Part shown: positions 1-6,027 of the stretch, in pieces
How the letters are laid out: each line of letters begins with the position of its first letter
How positions within the stretch are numbered: position 1 is the first letter of the stretch
Assembly: GCA_017425745.1 (NCBI GenBank)
Contig: JAFOXT010000010.1
Span: forward strand, 1 to 7,202
Direction of reading: 5' to 3'
Source: Clostridia bacterium
GTDB lineage: Bacteria > Bacillota > Clostridia > Oscillospirales > Acutalibacteraceae
Length of the DNA stretch: 7,202 nucleotides
Translations under genes and position numbers: made by a program
Notes under the pieces: generated by a model
Seen by the model: the letters and a program-made list of their open reading frames with translations, nothing else
What the model was told of the DNA's origin: nothing
The model's database searches: none

Positions 1-3000
1 ATGGACCTCGGTGCAGTTGCTCACCTTGCAACAATCAAGAGCCGTGTTCCCTTCCTCAACTTCTTTGACGGTTTCCGTACTTCACACGAACTTCAGAAGA
101 TCGAAGTTTGGGATTTTGAAGACCTTAAGGAAATGTGCGATATGGACGCAGTTGAAGCTTTCAGAAAGAGAGCTCTCAATCCCGAACGTCCCGTAATGCG
201 CGGTTCACACGAAAACGACGACATCTTCTTCCAGAACAGAGAAGCTTGTAACAAGTACTACGATGCAGTTCCCGCAATTGTTGAAGAATATATGGATAAG
301 GTTAATGCTAAGCTCGGCACTGACTATAAGCTCTTCAACTACTACGGTGCTCCCGATGCAGAAAAGGTTATCGTAGCTATGGGTTCAATCAACGACGTTG
401 CTGAAGAAGTTATTGATTACCTTACAGCTCAGGGCGAAAAGGTTGGTCTTGTTAAGGTTCGTCTTTACAGACCCTTCTCAGCTAAGCACCTTCTCGCTGC
501 TATTCCCGAAACATGTAAGAAGATTGCTGTTCTTGACAGAACAAAGGAACCCGGTTCACTCGGCGAACCTCTTTACCTTGACGTTGTTACAGCTCTTGCT
601 ACTGCAGGCAGAACAGGCATCCAGGTAATCGGCGGCCGTTACGGTCTCGGTTCAAAGGACACACCTCCCTCAAGCATCTTCGCTGTATATGATGAGCTCG
701 CAAAGGACGCTCCCAAGACTCAGTTCACTCTTGGTATCGTAGACGACGTTACAAACCTTTCACTTGAAGAAAAGGCTGCTCCCAACACAGCTGCTGAAGG
801 CACAATCGAATGTAAGTTCTGGGGTCTCGGCGGTGACGGTACTGTTGGTGCTAACAAGAACTCAATCAAGATCATCGGTGACCATACAGACAAGTACGTT
901 CAGGCTTACTTCCAGTATGACTCAAAGAAAACAGGTGGTATTACAATTTCTCACCTTCGTTTCGGCGACAAGCCCATCAAGAGCCCCTACTATATCAACA
1001 AGGCTGACTTCGTAGCTTGTCACAACCCCTCATACATTGATAAGGGCTTCAAGATGGTTAACGACGTTAAACCCGGCGGTGTATTCCTCATCAACTGCCA
1101 GTGGAGCGACGAAGAACTCGACAAGCACCTTGCTGCAGATGCTAAGAAGTATATCGCTGAAAACAACATTCAGCTTTACACAGTAAACGCTATTGACCTT
1201 GCTATCAAGGTTGGTATGGGTAAGAGAACAAACACAATTCTCCAGTCAGCATTCTTCGCACTTGCTAACGTTATGCCTTCAGCTGAAGCTATTCAGTACA
1301 TGAAGGACGCTGCAACAAAGTCCTACTCAAAGAAGGGTCAGGATGTTGTTGACGCTAACCACAACGCTATCGACGCAGGTGCTACAGCTTACCACAAGGT
1401 AGAAGTTCCCGCTGCTTGGGCTAATGCTGCTGACGATAAGGCTGCTGCTAAGAGCGAAGGCAAAGAAAAGCTCGTTAAGATGGTTGACTCAATCCTTAAG
1501 CCCGTTGGTCTTATGGAAGGTAGCAATCTTCCCGTATCAGCATTCGTTGATCATGCTGACGGTACTTTCGAACACGGTGCATCAGCTTACGAAAAGCGCG
1601 GCGTTGCTGTTCTCGTTCCCGAATGGGATCCCGAAAAGTGTGCTAAGTGTAACCAGTGTGCATTTGTTTGTCCTCACGCAACTATCCGTCCCTTCGCTAT
1701 GAACGAAGAAGAAGTTGCTGCTGCTCCCGCAAACATGAAGAAGGCTCCCAAGCCCGTTGTTAAGACAAACTACACATACACACTTGCTATTTCACCCATG
1801 GATTGTATGGGTTGCGGAGTTTGTATCGGCGTATGTCCCACAAGCTCACTTAAGATGGTTGCTCGTGAATCACAGCTTGCTGAACAGGAAGTATTTGATT
1901 ACTGCGTAGCAAACGTAACAGAAAAAGAAGAAACAACTAAGACAATGAACGTTGTTGCAAGCCAGTACAAGAAGCCTCTCCTCGAGTTCTCAGGCTCATG
2001 CGCAGGTTGTGCTGAAACATCATACGCTCGTCTTATCACTCAGCTCTTCGGTGACAGAATGTATATCTCAAATGCTACAGGTTGTTCATCAATCTGGGGC
2101 GGTCCCGCAGCTACATCACCCTACACAGTAAACGGTGAAGGCCACGGTCCTGCTTGGGCTAACTCACTCTTCGAAGATAACGCTGAACACGGTCTTGGTA
2201 TGTTCTACGGCCAGAAGGCTATCAGAGACAGACTTATCGCTGAAGTTACAGAAATCGCAGCTTCAGACGCTTGCACAGCAGACGTTAAGGCAGCAGCTGA
2301 AGAATATCTTGCAACAGTAAACGACGGCGAAAAGAACGCAGCAGCTACAAAGGCTCTCGTTGCAGCTATCGAAGCAGCTGGTGCAAACTGCGACCTTTGC
2401 AAGGACGTTCTCGCTAATAAGGAATACCTTTCAAAGAAATCAGTATGGATCTTCGGTGGTGACGGCTGGGCTTACGATATCGGTTACGGCGGTCTTGACC
2501 ACGTTCTTGCTTCAGGCCAGGACGTAAACGTAATGGTATTCGACACAGAAGTTTACTCAAACACAGGCGGTCAGGCTTCAAAGGCTTCAAATATCGGTCA
2601 GGTTGCTCAGTTCGCAGCTGCAGGTAAGGAAATTGCTAAGAAGAGCCTTGCTGAAATCGCTATGAGCTACGGCTATGTATATGTTGCTCAGATCGCTATG
2701 GGCGCTAACATGAACCAGACTCTTAAGGCTATTCAGGAAGCTGAAGCTTACAACGGTCCCTCACTCATCATCGGCTACTCACCCTGTGAAATGCACTCAA
2801 TCAAGGGCGGTATGACAAACTGTCAGGCTGAAATGAAGAAGGCTGTTGAATGCGGTTACTGGAACATGTACCGTTACAATCCTGCTCTTAAGGCAGAAGG
2901 CAAGAATCCGTTCACTCTTGACTCAAAAGAACCCAATGCTGATTATCAGGCATTCATCAAGAGCGAAGCTCGTTATACAAGACTTATGCGTGAATTCCCC

Positions 3001-3102
3001 GAAAGAGCTGAAAACCTCTTCAAGAAGAGCGAAGCAGCTTCAAAGGCTAGATACGCACACCTTCTCAAGCTCAAGGATCTCTACGCTCCCGACGCTGAAT
3101 AA
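1..3102 (+). CDS. nifJ: Pyruvate:ferredoxin (flavodoxin) oxidoreductase, single-chain form, 5'-truncated by window edge
   Basis: This enzyme oxidises pyruvate with CoA to acetyl-CoA and CO2 and passes electrons to ferredoxin; it is cytoplasmic and central to anaerobic fermentation. Residue numbers count from the window edge. The end of the pyruvate-binding N-terminal domain comes first (FLNFFDGFRTSHE), then the CoA-binding transketolase C-like domain (about 110-240). The gamma domain follows (GLGGDGTVGANKNS, from 276), then an EKR-type linker. Two [4Fe-4S] clusters are bound by C547/C550/C553/C557 and C602/C605/C608/C612. The TPP domain has GDGWAYDIG (820-828) and YSNTGGQ (852-858). C667, C670, C695 and C929 match the proximal-cluster ligands. 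Family members are about 1170-1190 residues, so roughly 140-150 N-terminal residues lie upstream; the ATG at base 1 is an internal methionine. There is no long C-terminal oxygen-protection extension. Codon use is strongly biased (CCC, ACA, TCA, AAG), as in highly expressed genes. Identity is near certain. Confidence 0.97.
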   Translation: MDLGAVAHLATIKSRVPFLNFFDGFRTSHELQKIEVWDFEDLKEMCDMDAVEAFRKRALNPERPVMRGSHENDDIFFQNREACNKYYDAVPAIVEEYMDKVNAKLGTDYKLFNYYGAPDAEKVIVAMGSINDVAEEVIDYLTAQGEKVGLVKVRLYRPFSAKHLLAAIPETCKKIAVLDRTKEPGSLGEPLYLDVVTALATAGRTGIQVIGGRYGLGSKDTPPSSIFAVYDELAKDAPKTQFTLGIVDDVTNLSLEEKAAPNTAAEGTIECKFWGLGGDGTVGANKNSIKIIGDHTDKYVQAYFQYDSKKTGGITISHLRFGDKPIKSPYYINKADFVACHNPSYIDKGFKMVNDVKPGGVFLINCQWSDEELDKHLAADAKKYIAENNIQLYTVNAIDLAIKVGMGKRTNTILQSAFFALANVMPSAEAIQYMKDAATKSYSKKGQDVVDANHNAIDAGATAYHKVEVPAAWANAADDKAAAKSEGKEKLVKMVDSILKPVGLMEGSNLPVSAFVDHADGTFEHGASAYEKRGVAVLVPEWDPEKCAKCNQCAFVCPHATIRPFAMNEEEVAAAPANMKKAPKPVVKTNYTYTLAISPMDCMGCGVCIGVCPTSSLKMVARESQLAEQEVFDYCVANVTEKEETTKTMNVVASQYKKPLLEFSGSCAGCAETSYARLITQLFGDRMYISNATGCSSIWGGPAATSPYTVNGEGHGPAWANSLFEDNAEHGLGMFYGQKAIRDRLIAEVTEIAASDACTADVKAAAEEYLATVNDGEKNAAATKALVAAIEAAGANCDLCKDVLANKEYLSKKSVWIFGGDGWAYDIGYGGLDHVLASGQDVNVMVFDTEVYSNTGGQASKASNIGQVAQFAAAGKEIAKKSLAEIAMSYGYVYVAQIAMGANMNQTLKAIQEAEAYNGPSLIIGYSPCEMHSIKGGMTNCQAEMKKAVECGYWNMYRYNPALKAEGKNPFTLDSKEPNADYQAFIKSEARYTRLMREFPERAENLFKKSEAASKARYAHLLKLKDLYAPDAE

Positions 3103-3113
3103 GAGAAATAATC

Positions 3114-3144
3114 AAAGACCGTCCCTTGTGGGCGGTCTTTTTTT
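3114..3144 (+). terminator. Intrinsic terminator of nifJ
   Basis: AAAGACCGTCC (3114-3124) pairs with GGGCGGTCTTT (3130-3140), giving 11 pairs including one G-T wobble. The loop is 5 nt and a T run covers 3138-3144. It starts 12 nt after the nifJ stop codon, so nifJ is probably the last gene of its transcript. Confidence 0.93.
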
Positions 3145-3146
3145 GT

Positions 3147-3179
3147 AAAGTTGAAAGTGGAAAGTTGAAGGTTGAAATG
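3147..3179 (+). repeat. Left arm: degenerate AAAGTTG heptamer array
   Basis: The left terminal arm reads as consecutive 7-mers AAAGTTG, AAAGTGG, AAAGTTG, AAGGTTG, followed by AAATG. It is both a short tandem array and one half of the terminal inverted repeat. Confidence 0.75.
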
Positions 3180-3294
3180 AGGTCGCACCTTTACTTTTGT
3201 GCAGTCGCTCAGATTTAGTCTGCGAAACTATAAAACACAAAACGGTAAAAAAGTTAATTATATCCGCCTTTACATATATAAAAATCAAAAATGT

Positions 3295-3330
3295 AGTCCG
3301 CCCTATTCAATAAAGCTGATTTGGCGGGCT
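3295..3330. other. Hairpin in the centre of the repeat element
   Basis: AGTCCGCC (3295-3302) pairs with GGCGGGCT (3323-3330), 8 pairs including one G-T wobble, around a 20-nt loop. The tail (GTTTGT) is too T-poor for a convincing terminator. It is the only GC-rich part of the element's core. Confidence 0.4.
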
Positions 3331-3387
3331 GTTTGTAAAAATTATAGAGCTTAGTCGAAACGGATACAATCGGAGCGAAGCGACCCG

Positions 3388-3420
3388 CATTTCCACTTTC
3401 CACTTTTAACTTTCAACTTT
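3388..3420 (-). repeat. Right arm: inverted degenerate AAAGTTG heptamer array
   Basis: Read on the reverse strand, this arm is AAAGTTG, AAAGTTA, AAAGTGG, AAAGTGG, followed by AAATG. It has the same heptamer frame as the left arm but a different order of variants. Confidence 0.75.
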
Positions 3421-3434
3421 AATATAAAAATCCC

Positions 3435-3463
3435 TTGACATTATTTGATTACTATGTTACTAT
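3435..3463 (+). promoter_or_regulatory. Sigma-A promoter of the amino acid ABC transporter operon
   Basis: A perfect -35 box TTGACA (3435-3440) is followed by a 17-bp spacer and a -10 box TACTAT (3458-3463, 4 of 6 to consensus). Transcription would start near 3470, giving a leader of about 55 nt, too short for a T-box or a known amino acid riboswitch. The -10 lies in the second copy of an 8-bp tandem repeat, and the -35 begins 14 bp after the repeat element. Confidence 0.75.
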
Positions 3464-3468
3464 GTTAC
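3449..3468 (+). repeat. 8-bp tandem repeat TTACTATG, 2.5 copies, over the -10 box
   Basis: TTACTATG occurs at 3449-3456 and 3457-3464, followed by a partial TTAC (3465-3468). Both full copies contain TACTAT, but only the second is correctly spaced from TTGACA. Confidence 0.8.
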
Positions 3469-3470
3469 CA

Positions 3471-3491
3471 CACTAAAGTGAGGAAATCACT
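3471..3491 (+). promoter_or_regulatory. Overlapping short inverted repeats in the leader, possible operator
   Basis: CACT-AA-AGTG (3471-3480) shares its right half with AGTGA-GGAAA-TCACT (3477-3491). The position, just after the predicted transcription start, suits a repressor site or a small RNA switch. The arms are only 4-5 bp, so chance is possible and no regulator family can be named. Confidence 0.3.
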
Positions 3492-3524
3492 GAATAAAAC
3501 ATTACCCGAAAGGAAGTAAACAAA

Positions 3525-4373
3525 ATGAAAAAGAAATCAATTGCTCTCATTCTTGCTGCTCTTGCAGTAATTATGTGCTTCGCTCTTGCTGCTTGCGGCG
3601 GTGCTGGCAACACAGACGAACCCTCAACAGACGCTCCCGAGGCTACAGCTTCAGACCTTGCTTATATCAAGGAAAAGGGCGAAATGATCATCGGTTACAC
3701 AGAATTCGCTCCTATGAACTATAAGAACGATGCCGGTGAATTCGTAGGCTTTGAAACAGACTTTGCTAAGGCTGTTTGTGAAGAACTCGGCGTAGAAGCT
3801 AAGTTCCAGCTTATCTCATGGGAAGCTAAGGAAACAGAGCTTGCAGCTAAGACAATCGACTGTATCTGGAACGGTATGACAATCACTCCCGAAAGACTTG
3901 AAGCTATGTCAATTTCAACTCCTTACATGGCTAACAAGCAGGTTCTTATCGTTAAGGCTGAAAACGCTGACAAGTACCTCAAGCCCGAAGATATGGACGG
4001 CGCAAAGGTAGTTGCTGAAGTTGAATCAGCAGGTGAAGGCGTTGCTAAGGAAGATGCTTTCTTTGCAAAGGCTCAGTACACATCAGTTGCTGACCAGGCA
4101 ACAGCTCTTATGGAAGTTGCTTCAGGCGTTTCAGACGCTTGCGTAGTTGACTACGTTCTTTCAATCGGTATGATCGGTGAAGGCACAGACTATGAAGACC
4201 TTGTAGTTGTTGATTCACTTGCATTCGCTGACGAAGAATACGGTATTGCATTCCGTAAGGACAGCGACACAACAGCAGCTGTTAACGAAGCTATCTCAGC
4301 TCTCGTTGCAAACGGCAAGCTCCAGGAAATCGCTGCAAACTATAAGCTTGAAAAGCAGCTTATCGCAAAATAA
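3525..4373 (+). CDS. Polar amino acid ABC transporter, substrate-binding lipoprotein (SBP family 3)
   Basis: This 282-residue protein is the extracellular receptor that captures an amino acid and delivers it to the membrane permease. A basic, hydrophobic signal peptide ends in the lipobox LAAC, with C24 the likely lipidated cysteine, followed by a Gly/Thr/Pro/Glu-rich linker to about residue 44. The SBP_bac_3 fold then begins with GYTEFAPMNYKNDAGEFVGF (57-76). TPER (121-124) supplies the Arg that in this family binds the ligand carboxylate, and DACVVDY (204-210) the later Asp. The usual GSS/GST loop after the first lobe reads ESAGE here (167-171). AGGAAG at 3511-3516 is the ribosome site, 8 nt before the ATG. 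Codon use is as restricted as in nifJ, implying high expression. The permease and ATPase follow at once. The family also binds glutamine, basic amino acids or cystine; the substrate cannot be read from sequence. Confidence 0.95.
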   Translation: MKKKSIALILAALAVIMCFALAACGGAGNTDEPSTDAPEATASDLAYIKEKGEMIIGYTEFAPMNYKNDAGEFVGFETDFAKAVCEELGVEAKFQLISWEAKETELAAKTIDCIWNGMTITPERLEAMSISTPYMANKQVLIVKAENADKYLKPEDMDGAKVVAEVESAGEGVAKEDAFFAKAQYTSVADQATALMEVASGVSDACVVDYVLSIGMIGEGTDYEDLVVVDSLAFADEEYGIAFRKDSDTTAAVNEAISALVANGKLQEIAANYKLEKQLIAK

Positions 4374-4395
4374 TTTAAACTGACGATATACCTTG

Positions 4396-4420
4396 ATGCC
4401 GTCTTTTCAGACGGCATTTT
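4396..4420 (+). terminator. Hairpin with short T tail between binding protein and permease; partial terminator or 3'-end stabiliser
   Basis: ATGCCGTCT (4396-4404) pairs perfectly with AGACGGCAT (4409-4417) around a TTTC loop. The T stretch is short (4417-4420) and broken by GG. A weak, leaky terminator in this place is common in binding-protein operons, where it leaves more message for the receptor than for the permease and ATPase. I see no convincing promoter between this hairpin and the permease, so readthrough is probably needed. Confidence 0.7.
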
Positions 4421-4431
4421 GGTTGTTCTTA

Positions 4432-4448
4432 AGGGTGATTTATACCCT
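4432..4448 (+). other. Small hairpin upstream of the permease
   Basis: AGGGT (4432-4436) pairs with ACCCT (4444-4448), and a G-T pair may extend the stem. It lies between the operon hairpin and the permease ribosome site. It may shape the processed 5' end of the downstream message; its role is unknown. Confidence 0.3.
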
Positions 4449-4464
4449 GATAAATTTATAAAAA

Positions 4465-4470
4465 TTGAGG
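4465..4470 (+). promoter_or_regulatory. Ribosome binding site that fixes the permease start
   Basis: TTGAGG (4465-4470) lies 8 nt before ATG 4479. It supports that start over the in-frame TTG at 4419, which sits in the tail of the upstream hairpin, has no ribosome site and would add 20 non-homologous residues. Confidence 0.75.
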
Positions 4471-4478
4471 ATGTATTT

Positions 4479-5132
4479 ATGAGTTTTGGAGTTATTAACA
4501 GTGAACTTCTGAAGGGCTTTCTTGAAAATATTGAGCTTTTCTCCATAACCCTTCTCTTTGCTTTGCCTTTAGGCCTTATAATTGCTTTTGGCTCAATGTC
4601 AAAAATCAAGGTAATCAAGGGTGCAACAAAGAGCTTTGTCTGGGTAATCAGAGGCACTCCGCTTATGCTTCAGCTTTTTGCTGTAATGTATGTACCGGGC
4701 TTTGTGTTCGGTTGGCAGATTCCGGGCAGTAATCCCAGAATGACAGCGGCGGCAATTGCTTTTGTAATTAACTACGCCTGCTATTTCTCAGAAATTTACC
4801 GTGGCGGTATCGAGAGCATTCCCAAGGGACAGTATGAGGCAGGTCAGGTGCTTGGTATGACTAAGACACAAACCTTCTTCAAGGTTGTTCTTCTTCAGGT
4901 TGTAAAGAGCATCGTGCCTCCTATGAGTAACGAGTTTATGACTCTTATCAAGGATACTGCTCTTGCAAGAGTTATCGGCGTTGTTGATATTATTATGACT
5001 GCCGGTTCATTCTCAGCAAGAGGCGTAATCTGGCCGCTTTTCTATACAGCACTTTTCTTCCTTATTTTCTGCGGACTTATGACAGTTATTTTCGGCAGAA
5101 TAGAAAAGAAGCTGGACTATTTCCACAATTAA
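4479..5132 (+). CDS. Polar amino acid ABC transporter, permease (HisM/GlnP type)
   Basis: This 217-residue inner-membrane protein forms the transport channel, probably as a homodimer because only one permease gene is present. Hydrophobic spans are visible at about 17-38, 62-78, 88-104 and 190-210, with further segments between about 140 and 180. RGTPLMLQ (58-65) and SEIYRGGIESIP (104-115) are hallmarks of this family. The EAA coupling motif begins at E120 (EAGQVLGMTKTQTFFKV) and is the loop that contacts the ATPase. Length is normal for the family. The start at 4479 is chosen from the ribosome site and from homology. The stop codon overlaps the ATPase ribosome site, indicating coupled translation. 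Codon use is visibly looser than in the binding-protein gene. Assignment to the amino acid branch of BPD_transp_1 is firm; the substrate is not known. Confidence 0.95.
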   Translation: MSFGVINSELLKGFLENIELFSITLLFALPLGLIIAFGSMSKIKVIKGATKSFVWVIRGTPLMLQLFAVMYVPGFVFGWQIPGSNPRMTAAAIAFVINYACYFSEIYRGGIESIPKGQYEAGQVLGMTKTQTFFKVVLLQVVKSIVPPMSNEFMTLIKDTALARVIGVVDIIMTAGSFSARGVIWPLFYTALFFLIFCGLMTVIFGRIEKKLDYFHN

Positions 5133-5137
5133 GGAGG
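5131..5137 (+). promoter_or_regulatory. Strong ribosome binding site of the ATPase gene overlapping the permease stop
   Basis: AAGGAGG (5131-5137) is a near-perfect Shine-Dalgarno sequence, 8 nt before ATG 5146. Its first two bases are the last two of the permease TAA, so ribosomes finishing the permease arrive at the next start. Confidence 0.85.
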
Positions 5138-5145
5138 GATAAAGA

Positions 5146-5931
5146 ATGGCTATACTTGAAGTTAAAAACATTAATAAAAGCTTCGGTAAAACCGAGGTTC
5201 TCAAGGGCGTTTCTTTCTCTCTCGAGGAAGGTCAGGTGCTTTCAATTATCGGTTCATCAGGTAGCGGTAAAACAACTCTTCTGCGTTGCATCAACTTCCT
5301 TGAAACTGCAGACAGCGGTAAAATAACCGTTGACGGCGATGTGCTTTTTGATTCAGAAAGCACAGAAAAGCTTTCTTCAAAGCAGAAGAGAGACAAGCAG
5401 CTTTCAATCGGTCTTGTTTTTCAGCAGTTCAACCTTTTCCCTCAGTATGATGTGCTTGGAAACGTAACTCTTGCGCCCAAGCTCCGTGCAAAGGAAAGAC
5501 CTGATTTCAAAAAGAATAAGGCACAGATTTACGCTGAAATTGAAGAAAAGGCTCTCAAGCTTCTTAACCAGATGGGACTTTCCGAAAAGGTGCACAATTA
5601 TCCCTGTGAGCTTTCGGGCGGTCAGCAGCAGAGAGTTTCAATTGCAAGAGCTATGGCCCTTGAGCCGAAAATTCTCTTTTTCGATGAGCCTACATCAGCC
5701 CTTGACCCTGAGCTTACAGGTGAAATTCTTAAGGTTATCCGCGAGCTTGCAGAAACCAATATGACAATGGTTATCGTAACACACGAAATGAACTTTGCCA
5801 AGGAGGTTTCAGATTACATTGTATTTATGGATCAGGGTGTAATTGCCGAAGAAGGTAAAGCCGAGGACATCATCCTCAATCCTCAGACTGAACGACTTAA
5901 GGCATTCCTCAATAAAGTTAACGACAAATAA
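5146..5931 (+). CDS. Polar amino acid ABC transporter, ATP-binding protein (GlnQ/HisP type)
   Basis: This 261-residue cytoplasmic ATPase powers the importer, presumably as a homodimer bound to the permease EAA loops. All ABC motifs are intact: Walker A GSSGSGKTT (36-44), Q-loop VFQQFNLFP (91-99), signature LSGGQQQR (156-163), Walker B ILFFDEP (176-182) with catalytic E181, D-loop SALD (184-187) and switch H213 (VTHEM). FNLFP and the signature spacing are typical of the amino acid branch. The protein is slightly longer than the usual 240-250 residues, owing to charged insertions at about 69-85 and 115-131. It lies 13 nt after the permease stop and is the last gene of the operon. The family call is secure; a gene name such as glnQ would over-specify the substrate. 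Confidence 0.96.
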   Translation: MAILEVKNINKSFGKTEVLKGVSFSLEEGQVLSIIGSSGSGKTTLLRCINFLETADSGKITVDGDVLFDSESTEKLSSKQKRDKQLSIGLVFQQFNLFPQYDVLGNVTLAPKLRAKERPDFKKNKAQIYAEIEEKALKLLNQMGLSEKVHNYPCELSGGQQQRVSIARAMALEPKILFFDEPTSALDPELTGEILKVIRELAETNMTMVIVTHEMNFAKEVSDYIVFMDQGVIAEEGKAEDIILNPQTERLKAFLNKVNDK

Positions 5932-5937
5932 AAGCCT

Positions 5938-5973
5938 GCCCTGCGAAGCTTTTTTCGCAGGGCTTCTATTGTA
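5938..5973 (+). terminator. Terminator-like hairpin at the end of the ABC transporter operon
   Basis: GCCCTGCGAA (5938-5947) pairs perfectly with TTCGCAGGGC (5954-5963) around a 6-nt loop. The downstream tract (TTCTATTGTA) is only moderately T-rich, so termination may be incomplete and some readthrough into the alarmone synthetase gene is possible. Confidence 0.75.
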
Positions 5974-5997
5974 TATAGCTTCAGTATGTGATATTAT
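5969..5997 (+). promoter_or_regulatory. Extended -10 promoter of the alarmone synthetase gene
   Basis: TATTAT (5992-5997, 5 of 6 to consensus) is directly preceded by TGA, giving the TGn extended -10 element. A weak -35 TTGTAT (5969-5974) lies 17 bp upstream. A start near 6004 leaves a leader of about 25 nt. It lies right behind the operon hairpin, which suggests independent expression. Confidence 0.55.
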
Positions 5998-6027
5998 TTA
6001 AGTGAAAGAATACCAAGGAGTGATAAT

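Larger units (their letters stand above)
3146..3421. repeat. MITE-like non-coding element with long imperfect terminal inverted repeats
   Basis: This 276-bp block fills almost all the space between the nifJ terminator and the transporter promoter. Its ends, 3147-3179 and 3388-3420, are inverted copies matching at 28 of 33 positions, and the outer T3146/A3421 pair extends them to 34. Patches of complementarity continue inward: GGTCGC (3181-3186) with GCGACC (3380-3385), CGCTCAGATT (3206-3215) with 3368-3377 at 9 of 10, and CTATAA (3228-3233) with 3342-3347. The whole block could therefore fold back on itself. No coding potential or transposase fragment is visible. TA at each end would suit a TA target duplication of the IS630/mariner type, but the palindrome itself also produces those bases. 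It could instead be a REP/BIME-like dispersed repeat. Seen directly: the inverted repeats. Inferred: mobility. Confidence 0.65.

Noticed and set aside
1..3. ATG at base 1 as the true start of the oxidoreductase
   Set aside because: The family has about 140-150 more N-terminal residues, and this Met falls inside the pyruvate-binding domain. The window simply begins within the gene.
2205..2402. Reverse-strand open frame, Ala/Ser-rich, inside nifJ
   Set aside because: It mirrors the Ala-rich coding of nifJ in a biased-codon region, with no independent support.
3147..3420. CRISPR-like array from the AAAGTTG repeats
   Set aside because: The units are 7 bp, contiguous, degenerate and inverted between arms; there are no spacers and no cas genes.
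3145..3434. Small protein gene in the nifJ-transporter gap
   Set aside because: No open frame with a ribosome site was found; the region is explained better by repeats and a promoter.
3464..3524. T-box or amino acid riboswitch upstream of the transporter
   Set aside because: The predicted leader is about 55 nt, too short, and no T-box sequence, antiterminator or terminator pair is present before the start codon.
4419..4478. TTG at 4419 as the permease start
   Set aside because: It lies in the tail of a hairpin with no ribosome site, and the 20 added residues do not look like the family. ATG 4479 has a good ribosome site.
4340..4657. Reverse-strand open frame spanning the binding-protein/permease junction
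   Set aside because: It runs across the hairpin and into two real genes, and the product is not recognisable.
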